In this document: positions 27,301 through 39,300 of the stretch, one piece after another
Numbering within the stretch: the stretch's first letter is position 1
Layout: each line of letters opens with the position of its first letter
Assembly: GCF_964340395.1 (NCBI RefSeq)
Contig: NC_135561.1
Span: 17,506,240 to 17,570,239, forward strand
Reading direction: 5' to 3'
Source of the DNA: Glandiceps talaboti
Lineage: Eukaryota > Hemichordata > Enteropneusta > Spengelidae
DNA: 64,000 nucleotides
Translations under genes and position numbers: made by a program
Notes under the pieces: generated by a model
What the model was told of the DNA's origin: nothing
What the model saw: the letters and a program-made list of their open reading frames with translations, nothing else
Databases searched by the model: none

Positions 27301-30300
27301 GTACTCTGATTTTTGGTTGGAATCCCTGTAAAATACCTCAAGATTTTCCCTAAAATTTAAATTTAGAATGCTACTTTTTGGCTCGAACTAACAAATTTTG
27401 TAATGCATATTGTAAACAGAATGTTGTAGTTTGGTTGTCATTCTGTGTTAGTTTGTTCACCCTCATCCAAAGTAATCCCCCAATGTGTTACCCCACAGTA
27501 GTGAGTGGTACCATGAAAATAAAGTAATAATACACAGTCCATTCTGTGCTTGTGACTTCATTGGTACAACTTGACTCTGACCTAATCCAGAGAATTTGAT
27601 ACATGTACCGTAGTTGCTGTCTTGAAGTTGAAAGAACGCCAAGGGCTCACATCTGTAGGAAAGGCTGTCAGTATCCTTCAATTATGCTGCCAGGATTAGT
27701 GTGTTGACTGTCAAGCAAACATGTGACAGAACGCCATGATGCACGAGGCATTGCAGATGTGATGTGCTTGGGGTATTTACACAAGTGCTTACCATGTTGT
27801 CTGCAGAAGTAGTGAGTGAAGTACAGCAGAAAACACTGCAAGCAAAAGTGCAAATACCCCTGCGTATGAGTACCCACACTGGCACTCATGCAGCATGGTG
27901 TTCTATTATTAGTATGTACATTGTAATGTTTATCCGAAACAACAAATTTCAGTAAAAATGATACTATGTGTTCACACCCTTTTCTGTACAATGAATGATA
28001 GCATCCTTATTTGCATATAATTTGCTTACAAATATGCAGTAATGTTTTCGGCAAATACCACTCGTTAGTAATATGTGCATGCACCTGTTCAAGTAATCTC
28101 AGAACATATATATGTAGTAATAACTTTATCTATTATAGACCTGGCTACCATTTACAAGCAAGTACAACAATCTAAAATTGAAAGACATCTACATTTCAGT
28201 AAAAAGATGGCTCTGTATCTAGTATGTACTACAAGGATTAACACTTGTCAACATTTTATTTTTCAGAGAGGGCGTTACATGCAGTCAATCTGTCAGTATT
28301 GTATAGTAATAGAGCTGCATGTTACAGTAAAACAGGTGACTGTAGACTATGTATACAGGACTGCAGTGAAGCCTTAGATCTGTATCCACAGTCATCCAAA
28401 CCATTGATGAGAAGAGCAATGGCATACGAGACTCTTGAAAAGTAAGTTGTTGCTCTTTACTGTACACTGCATCAAGTCTTTGGACATTTTTCGCTTTTTA
28501 TTTCCAGACTTTTTTTATTACGATAGTGTTTGTACATGTGAAATAGTGACCCGAGAGACTGATTGTGAACAGGTGGGTGAACACTAAGCCTTTAGTAACT
28601 GGGGAAATTTTTTTTTTAAATTGACCTTATTTTCCTTCACGAAATTTGAAATGAAACAATTCAAAACTTTTGAAGATGATGAGACAAAAAAATTTCCCAA
28701 TGGAGTGGTGCCAGTCTAGTTTTACAGATTAACGTTCTCCTTGAACAAGGTAACAACTTAAGCAAGGGTGCAAAGCTTTCTTGGAATTATTTTAAGCACC
28801 TTCTTGTTAAAATGAACACACTCCCCTAAACCACTTTACAGCCCATTTCAAGTTACCGTTCACCAGCTCTGTTTGATACATCATGCTGAAAGCAATATGA
28901 AACTCTACATGCTAAACTTTAAAGATGGCAAGATTGAATGAAAACAGAGCAAATGACATCTAAACATTGACGCCCACGTGTCTGCGTATAGTTACAATAC
29001 GTTTAAATTGGCTTATTTCATTTTATAGACAAAATATAGCTGTAGGAAATTGTGATCTTGCTAGATCTTAAAGTGTAGAACATGTGGTTTCTTATTGTTT
29101 GACTACCAGGTAATCTTTGAAATAACTATTCCATTGTGTACAACAGATATAGAAATGCATATACTGATTACCAGACAATCTTTGAGATGGAGCCATCCAA
29201 TACAGTAGCACAGACAGGTGCTTCAAGAATTGCTAGAATTCTTCAAGAGTTAGATGGTCTGAAATGGCGAGACAAACTGCCTAAGAAAACACTCGGTCCC
29301 ACTGTATCAACATCTCCACCAATCATGACAACTGTAGCAGCACCTAAGGTTGCTACGGAAACAGTAACAACAAAGGCAACCAAGGAAACGCCACTGATGT
29401 CAGCTGAAGCGAGTGGTAGCACTCCTAAAGTTTCAAGTAAACTTAATAAAAATATGACTAAACAGGAGAAATTCCAGATTATGAAGGATGAAGGAAACGA
29501 CAAAGTCAAACAGGTATTTTATAAAATGTTTATTACTACAGAAATCAAGCTATAGGCAAAGTAAAATAGACACAAACTAAAACTAACGGTATTGTTGTCG
29601 TATGTGATAGATTACATGTACACAAGTGAGTGATAGTTGTAATTGTAATATTTTTAACCTAAACAAGAATTCTGGATAAATACTAAAATATTAACCAATG
29701 TGTACCCTGAGAGCTTTCAACTGTAAACTGTCAGTCTTGTTTACACTATGATGGCACTGTTCATGAATATACCCATCTTACAAGTCAATTTCTTTGTACT
29801 TTACTTTATTAGGGACTGTATGAGGAAGCTATTACATGTTATACGGACTGTATCGCTGTAGATGACAAACAACCTGTCAGTTACACAAACAGAGCTTTGT
29901 GTTATCTCAAAACTAACCAGGTAAGGCTGTTGCACCCACACTGACATGGTGTGTTTGCCAAGGTTTGGGAACACAATTTGGTAACAGGAAGGGAGAGTCT
30001 GGTAAAACTAGCAGAGTTCCCAGAAAGGGAGACTCTGGTAAAACTACCATAGTTCCCAGAGAGGGAGAATCTGGTAAAACGATCATAGTTCCCAGAAAGG
30101 GAGAATCTGGTGAAACTACCATAGTTCCCAGAAAGGGAGAATCTGGTGAAACTATGATAGTTCCCAAAAAGGGAGAATCTGGTAAAACTACATGTACCAT
30201 AGTTCCCAGAAAGGGAGAATCTGGTGAAACTACTGGAGTTTCCAGAAAGGAAGAATCTGGTAAAGCTACCATAGTTCCCAGAAAGGGAGAATCTGGTAAA

Positions 30301-33300
30301 ACTACCTTTGTTCCTAGAAAGGGAGAATGTGGTAAAACTACCATAGTTCCCAGAAAGGAAGAATCTGGTAAAACTACCAGAGTTCCCAGAAAGGGAGAAT
30401 CTGGTAAAACTACCAGAGTTCCCAGAAAGGGAGAATCTTGTAAAACTACCAGTGAGAGTTCCCAGAAAGGGAGAATCTTGTAAAACTACCAGAGTTCCCA
30501 GAAAGGGAGAATCTTGTAAAACTACCATAGTTCCCAGAAAGGGAGAATCTGGTAAAACTACCACAGTTCCCATCTATTGCACTCTGGTAAAATAATTTTT
30601 GAATCCTATACTGTAGCTACTCACCAAGTCAGACTGATATTTGTTGACATATATAATTATGTAATATTAATAATCTAAATTTATACTGGAAGGTTGTATA
30701 GTCCAAATATTTCAATGAAGCCAAGTGTGGGCCAACTCTCCTCAGCACAGTATATTAAGTTTGACAATGTTTAAATACAGCCAGTGTGCGGTGCACTGCA
30801 CATTATGTGAAAACCCTTGCTACATTAGTTGTAGGCTAACAACCCAACTTTGTAGCTGCCATCCATATATTTGTTTTCAGCAAATTCTTTGTCCACATCT
30901 TGGGCTTTTGTTGCATGTTTCAAGGAAGGGGTGACCTTTGACCTTGATTAAAGGATAAATCAGGTATATAATAGTACTCCAAAAGGGTATCTGCGATTTG
31001 GAAGTGCGCCTCGTACAAACTCAAAAATGATGTCTGCGCCTGGTCGTACAACGTATCTCCGACTGGTCGTACAACGTATCTCTGATCGGTCATACAACAC
31101 GAGTGCGATTGGTCTTTGCTTTCCGATGTCCGTCATTTCCAAATACCCAAATACCCTGTTTTGCGTGCGTGAATGTTTACTAGACTATAATCATACTACG
31201 ATATTTCAATTTGATAAAGAATGCGATTGCATGCGATAGTTGAAGCCGTGTAAAAAAAATCAAACATGCCATCGATGTACACATGCGTTGATCGACGTAC
31301 TAACGGGAGGTGGGGGCCCCGGGAGGGGTCACTTTCATTCCGCACTTCGGAGTTGTGGTCCCGTGTACACGGTGTCGGTAAGCTCCCTCTGAACTTTGTC
31401 GAAAGGCAACGCAATGCTGCGACAATCGTATGAAGGACGTCGGCACCGACATTTGATTCTTTGTGGTCTGTGAAACAATTGTACATTGTAACAATTTAAC
31501 AAATCTGTAGCTAGCTCTTTACCGCTTCTTTCATCATCGATGTGTTATAATAGTGAGACAATACATCCATGCCTTCCAAAAACTCCGCCAGAGTCTATGG
31601 TATTTTAAACAATTAGGGCAGTTGACACCATGCTCCGACTCGTAGTTATAAAACTTTCAGCGACTTTGCAACTCAACTCATTGTCGGCTTTCATCATTCA
31701 AAAATCAAGCGTAACGCATTGCCTAGGCTAAAGGGTGGCCGAATCTGTCAACATGGTCAAGTACGAATGTACAAACAATATACAAACATTGGTGTGGCTT
31801 CTTATTACGTGCCAGTACACGAGTACATGGGTGTATTATTACGGAGATGGGAAGTTTCGTGGACTACGATCACACTACGATTATAAAAAAAATGTGATAG
31901 TTCTAGCCTTCGAGACAATCACGAAAGCACTGAATGAAACAAAAACAACAATCGTAATAATAAAGCTAATGAGTTGCCGTGCAGGCACTTCGTCGTGTCG
32001 CATCAAATGTACGATCACAGCGATCGATGACCGCCATTTTTTTTCTAAATATTACATTTCAGCAATGATTTTTGATGCAATTTGAAATTGTTACCACGAA
32101 TTGCTATTATCATTTTATTTCTAACATGAATGCAAGTAGCGATGTCCGAACGCTCTGCATCACCGGCACCATAAACGAACAATGGGGGGGGGGGGGATTA
32201 CCCTTCGTCATTCGTGTAACTTTTAAGGGCAATCAAGGAGAGTCAAATTGTTTCATTTGTTCAGATGAGACTTTGATGTATGTAGGCGTTACCGTTCCAC
32301 CTTTTTAGCTCAAATAACAATAAGACCGTTACACCTAATTGACTAAAATTGACACCTTCGGAACAATGGTAGTCAGTTGCTCGTAGGGACCGGCCTCAGC
32401 CAAAGGGGTCGGCGAAAATCTACACTGAAAGTTTATAATCACCCACTATTAGCACCAATGCTAACGTAATATAATGATGTAAATTGAATGTAGATGATGA
32501 TTCGTTGTGGTTTTAACACAAAAATAATCCATTGTGAAAAAGATATAAAACGACACAAGTTTTTCAAAATTACACCACACTGCCGAAACGAAAGTCGAAG
32601 CAACATCATGCCAAACTTAACGAAAACGCAATTGAACAACTGGAAGCAGCTGAAGAAGAGGTCCGACACATACATGAAGAAGACAACCCTAGAAGCATGC
32701 GTCATTACCACATATTATGATAAAATAACGAAAAGTCGAAAGTTTCTTGTCCATGGTAGTGATGTCCTTGAGAAGTCGATAACCAGCAGTATAGCAACTC
32801 TCATGGAAACCTACCAAGAAACAAGTGTCAGCAGTGTTACTCCTCATCCATCTACAACTAGTCCAACTACTGCTACTGAGAACGAGCTACCAGACCTAAG
32901 AGAAACAACGGAAGGCAAACTATCTCAATTACCATATTCAGTACTTAAAACCCTTGTACCTGAACTGGTGAAGGTGTCTGAAAAGAGACTAAAACCATAC
33001 TGGGGTAATGAAAACCATATCCCAGTGTGGTGGCCACAAACCATTCCGTACTGCAACCCAAGTAAAGGACCCAAGTTGTCTCCAGGTACTTGGACAAAAA
33101 TGCTGAAATCTGCTGCAAGAGCCTGCTACGAACATCATGGATTAACAGAGTTAACAGGTAGGTTAACAAACAATTTATATGATACAAGTTCAAGTCTAGA
33201 CTGGTACAAGTCGCAGGTTTTTTTTTTCACATTATTATGGCCATTTTTTTCCATATCTTTTACCCCCACAATTTATGTATAGTTACAAGGCCTTGACTAA

Positions 33301-36300
33301 GGCTAGGCTCTTGCGAAACATTAGTAATTTTTTTCCTTCCGATTTTCCGACACTAAGGTGACTGACAAAATATTTGATCGAGTTGCTAGGCTAATCATTC
33401 CCAACACACCCTAATAGGGCTAGTTGATGTTCAAGTGAAACAATGGGTTATATTTCAAGTCCATGTTTATAGATATTAATTAATTTGTTTCTACCTTTAT
33501 TTTACAGGGGAGTCGGAAGTCACAATGCCAGACATACACAACACCATGGAACCAATACACAACACAGAAGGAGAACGATTCAGAGCACAGCCACAACGTA
33601 TACAACCACTCACACTCAACACAGAGGAGCAACCACAACACACACCACCACTCACCACAGAAGAGCAACCACAGCATACACCACAACACACACCGCCACT
33701 CACACCACCACTCATCACACCACTCACCACAGAGCAATCACCGCACTCACAGCAAATACACCAAACAATTGAAGACGATTTTCCAGATGTGTTTCAAAAT
33801 ATCCTAGAGTATGGGACAACGCTGGATGAATCTCAATTAGGTATGTCTTCGATCTATTTTTGAATATTTCAAAATCAACAGTGTATTGTATACATGTACA
33901 TAAAAACTTACTATTTCGACACATTTATTGATGGCGTTATTCCTGGTCTTACAATAACCAAACCATTATCAGCTTTCCAAATACTGTAGTTCTAAATATT
34001 TCAATGGTGTATTTTTTCATTCCAACACTGTCATTAATTGAAGTTTATTGTTTCTTTATTCTAGCTATCCTAGGTTTTGACACATCACCCCTTCTCCATT
34101 CAAGTTTGCAACCAAGTTTAATTATGACGGATGAAAGTTTATCGATCTCAACTAGCAGTTCTATTGACCAAGAAGCACCAGCACAGCATCAACCAATTAC
34201 AACTGTTCGGAGAAGTACTCGTCCTGTGAAACGTACGTGGAAGGCAGTAGAAAAAACAAACTCACTGCAGGCTAGAAAACGAGTGCACAGAAGATAGGTT
34301 TTTCAGTTTTGTAATTTATTTTATTTCTTCAAATTTACTGTATTGTTTCTTCATTTAATAATATTGATGTGATGTAATGTTGTTAATTAAGTCATAATGT
34401 TCAGAATAACCAGTCTCTTTATTAATAAAATTTGATTTTGACACCGTGAATACCACTGATATTTTGTCATCTTTTGCTGTGAATGTGTTTGTGTGTATCA
34501 GAGTTTTTTGTCACTGAGTACTGCATATACTTTGTTTTGTTAAGTGTGTATGGGGGGTTACCTGCAATTTCAATATACTTATCAACAATAATTGACAAGC
34601 TTTCACTACCACCATCTTTTCAACAAGAGAACTTCACACAAGCAGTCAGACTCAACTTCAAAGTCAAAATCAAGGGAATTGCTCACATCAACAAAACAGT
34701 CAAATTTATGTAACAATTTACTATCAATTTCTTGGTGTAAAGTGAAATTCTCCATGTCAAAGGGATTTACTACTGTTAACTCATGTATATAAATATACAT
34801 TTTCTGATTAAAATAGATTATCAAGCATGTTTATGACTAATTACAGGAGCCGTCAGTAAAATACATGCAATAATAAATTCTTGGAAAGAAAGTTCAGTGA
34901 TTAATTAGCTATCTAGCTACATGCATTGTTGTATACTAGTACTAAGTTGCTTTCTTCTTGTTGTTTGTGACTGCAAGGAAGAGTGCTGCATGGAAAACAA
35001 AATTATCAAGGAGCATGTATGCAAGCTGTGACTTAATCCTGGATATGGTGGCATTTGTTTGCTCGCAGATCTGGCTGTTCAGGTTGCTTATCTCTATGTT
35101 CGTCTTGTACGTTTTCATATTGTAACCTGATGAACATCTATGTAGAAAGAATAGAAAAAAAAAATGAAGTGTCAGATTAAAGTTAAAGTTCTCACAAGTA
35201 CATAGAAATTAACTTTACTCTTTTTAACGCTAGTTTTACTACAAGTACATATAAATTAATTTTACTCTTTTTAATGCTGGTTTTACTACAAGTACATAGA
35301 AATTAACTTTACTCTTTTTAATGCTGGTTTTACTACAAGTACATACATATCAAATTTACACTTTCTGGAAACAATTAAAAGTGTGGTAACTTACCCTGTG
35401 TGATTACACCAATGAAGCCGGTCCACAAGGAACATTGTGTTCTTGAAAAACACAGGTTCTCTGTAAATAAAAGAGATTGGCTCTCAGCAAAATATATCAA
35501 TTTATTCTAAGGATAGGGAGGGACATAAAGCAAGATTCAAGATAATGTACAAAATGAATAGTTTTACCATGGTTTCACAGTGTAATTTCAAATACTACCT
35601 AAAAAAAAGCTCCCTGGAAATCTGTATTTTTTGGTGCTTTATTTTTATTTTATTTTTGAAAATTCATGGAAGATTGTTACTAGTGTTTATTAATAACAGT
35701 AGTAAGAATACTATGAAACTGATACTCACCTATTCAAACAATATTGGTGCAATTTGCAGGAGTTATCGTAGACAATGATTCTTGGTGCTGTTTTAAATCT
35801 TTGCTTGATTATTTTAAATGGCAAAGCTGGGGACTCATGTTGTTCCATTACTTCGAACCCAAGACAAACTTGATGCTGACAGTAAAGCGTGAAAATTCCA
35901 GGTGATAGAGTAGGATGACCTTTTGAGAATTTATTACAAGTATCAGGACCTCTACAGGGACGTTGTTTGCTTGTCTTTTCAAATGTATAGTTACCTTTCC
36001 TGAAAATACATAAAAAAAAGTTGCCGTAATTAACAGGTTACATGTCAAGATAATTTTAGAGTCTCCACAATTTACTTTCAGTTACAGATACGGTTTCAGC
36101 TATTTAAACTACATACAGTATAAATAACAATGATATGTTTGCAGCTACTACTGCAAATGCAGTTTTGTGTGTACCATTTAATGTTAGGATTTTGAGAAAT
36201 GTGACCACAAATTTATCTCAAAACAATAGACTTACCCATGTAATTGAGGCAGATTTGGGAAAAAGCTCAATGGATTAGTCTGTCTAGGTAGGAGGTACTG

Positions 36301-39300
36301 GTGGTTAATGGATGATTCAGCTATCTTACATCTTCTGAGAACTTCTTGCAGGAGCCGTCGAATATCCAGAGGCAATTTACCATCACTAAATACACCTTCA
36401 ATGAAGTTAGAGAAGATCGGTGACGTACGTGCATGGTAAATAAAATGTGCTCATTCGAGTCGTCAAGTTCCCATATTGCCCAACTCCCAACTTCTTGTTT
36501 TCACAGTTTCAAGAAAAACAAATGACTTACTTTGGTTGTTTCCTCTTCTGAGGGACGTCTTTATCGCAGTCACTCTTCACTACCGCCTTCCTTTTTGTTG
36601 CTAGTGATTTCAGCATAGCTGTTGTCTTCTGCTTGGATTTGTAACGTTCAATAAATGATGCCATCGAAACTTCGGACGTGGTGATCGGATAGAACTTGTT
36701 TTAATAACTCTCGAAGTACTAAATGAAATGATTCGAGAGGTCCTGTCCTATAACGTCCGGTTTTAAGCTTTGCAGCGAATCGCAAACACGCTATGCGACC
36801 AATCGCACTCGTGTTGTATGACCGATCGGAGATACGTTGTACGACCAGTCGGAGATACGTTGTACGACCAGGCGCAGACATCATTTTTGAGTTTGTACGA
36901 GGCGCACTTCCAAATCGCAGATACCCATTTAAGGTACTGTTACATACCTCGATAAATGGATGTACTGTACATGTTGCTGATGTTCTGAAATAGATTGTTG
37001 TTATATTCACAGCCTTTAAAAGCAGAGACAGACTGTAGCACAGCATTAGGTCTGGAACCTGACAATATAAAGGCCTATTTCAGGAGAGGACAGGCTAGAA
37101 AGGTATGTTACAAATGAAAGAATGATTATGTTTTGATTTTACTACCTTTGCACCAGTTGTCTAGAAGTGATGCTGATCAAAACGTTGTTTTATCAGTGGT
37201 GGACTATTAAAACTGGCTTTGTAGGTGCCTAAAAGTCTTCTCCTTATCACACTATCAAACTGTCATATTTTGATACAAATATAATAGCGGGTGCCTCAGT
37301 TGTAGATGCATGTGATGCTTAGATTATCGTTTATGTCTGTGAAAAATTATATGTATTTTATATGGCAATATGACTAACTTTCACAGGCATAAACAAACTG
37401 ATAAGAACATGGAGGCTGGAACATGGCATGAATTTACATCAGAGACACCAAGCAATATCATGTGACCTGTCAAAGCCAATGAAATCCTTTCTATGTTGAT
37501 TGACTTGTATTACATTAATATGGCACTGTGCCAGCAATGTCATGTGACATATAGAAGCCAATGAAATCCTTTATGTATTGATTGACTTGTATTACATTCA
37601 AATGGCACTGTGCCAGCAGTGTCACATGACCTATAGAAGCCAATGAAATGCTTCACTGACATACCTTGCTTTCTTTTGACAGGCACTACAGCATTATAAA
37701 GACAGCTTACATGATTTGTCTAGATTGCTACAAATTCAACCAAGTAACAGTGCTGCCAAGAAAGAGTTGGAGATAGTCAAGGATTCCTGGAGAAAGGTAA
37801 ATAACTGTTTGGAATGTGTTTATCATGTTGTCGTGCCTTGAACCACATGTAGGCTGTAACTTCATTCTGTAGCAGAGTTTGTACAATCTCTGAAGTGATA
37901 ATGCAGAAAGTGGCGAGTTATACATTTAACCCTAATATGTAGCTTTAATTATTATGCAAGATCATTCTTTTCATTCTAACTACCTGAACTAGACACTCAC
38001 ACATGAAAAAATAAATAAATGAAGTACCTACCCCACCTATTCTAAAATTGATAATCGTAATCGGATCCACAGGTTTTTTTTTATTTTTTAGGCCTAATCC
38101 TAATTAGAACTGAACCTTTACTTTTACATTTCACTCTTGCTATAGATAACATAATCATAGGGGAAAAAACATGTGATCGTGAAGTCATACATCAATCTCA
38201 TTATTTAGACAAGATTTGGAATATCCCATTATTCTTGTGGGGGGGAGCTAAGTATATGTTCGAGGAGGAATGGAGCAATATATCTTAATTTTTAGATGGC
38301 TTCATTATCCTATGTGAAACATATTGGCAACAATTGATGCTAATATATCTGACATGTTTATTGTACAGGAATTACGGGAAGCTCAGAAGGAGAGCGACAA
38401 GAAAGAAACAGAGAAGAAAGCATCAAAGAAGTCGGCAAAGAAGACGACAGAAAAGAAACAACCTCAGAAAACAAAAACTAGAAATCGTCTGACTATTGAA
38501 GAAGTTAACAGCAGTAGTTCTGAAGTAGAGGTAATGTTGTCTGTGTAAACTTAGCGTAAATAGTTTGATAAATTAGTTCAGTTTTAGGGTGCCCCTTTTT
38601 TAGTCTATTTTTCTCATGACCTGACTGAACCTATATTTCTAAGATCCAAAAAAAAATATTTTGATGATTGATGCCTACTACACCCAGATCAGATAAAATC
38701 ACACCATTCACTGATGGTAGGGTGGCAACACCACTAGCGTGTGTTTGAACAAAACTTATTTATCGTTGAAATGTTGGACCACAAGTTGAAAAGAAGTCTA
38801 GCCAGGCTTACTTCTGCCTTTAGTACACTTGTATTGATTACTGCTATCAACTTAAAGGAAAAGTCCAGTCAGACTTATTTCTGCCTTTAGTACACTTGTA
38901 TTAATTACTGCTATCAATTTAAAGGAAAAGTCCAGTCAGACTTATTTCTGTCTTTAGTACACTTGTATTGATTACTGCTATCAACTTAAAGGAAAAGTCC
39001 AGTCAGACTTACTTCTGCCTTTAGTACACTTGTATTGATTACTGCTATCAACTTAAAGGAAAAGTTCAGTCAGACTTATTTCTGCCTTTAGTACACTAGT
39101 ATTGATTACTGCTATCAACTTAAAGGAAAAGTTCAGTCAGACTTATTTCTGCCTTTAGTACACTAGTATTGATTACTGCTGTCAACTTAAAGGAAAAGTT
39201 CAGTCAGACTTATTTCTGCCTTTAGTACACTAGTATTGATTACTGCTATCAACTTAAAGGAAAAGTTCAGTCAGACTTATTTCTGCCTTTAGTACACTAG

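Larger units (their letters stand above)
30985..36926. mobile_element. 5.94-kb DNA transposon with 130-bp TIRs; KDZ-like transposase plus NRF-1-like gene
   Basis: The 130-bp ends (30985-31114 and 36797-36926) are inverted copies differing at one base, so insertion is recent. Inside are two convergent genes: plus-strand 32494-34297 with an NRF-1-type DNA-binding domain, and minus-strand 34942-36664 with a KDZ-type transposase C-terminal half. The element sits in SPAG1 intron 13, 86 bases from exon 14. No clean target-site duplication is visible; if CC/GG just outside are included, both flanks show TACT. Superfamily assignment is inference from the DNSCKLHQYCLNREP and QICEQTNATISRI motifs. Confidence 0.88.

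Noticed and set aside
29902-30573. 223-codon minus-strand frame
   Set aside because: It is the 36-bp minisatellite read backwards, overlapping SPAG1 exon 13; no independent coding evidence.
33480-33772. Alternative Thr/His-rich frames over NRF-1-like exon 2
   Set aside because: They are shadows of the low-complexity exon in other frames; only one frame joins exons 1 and 3 in phase.
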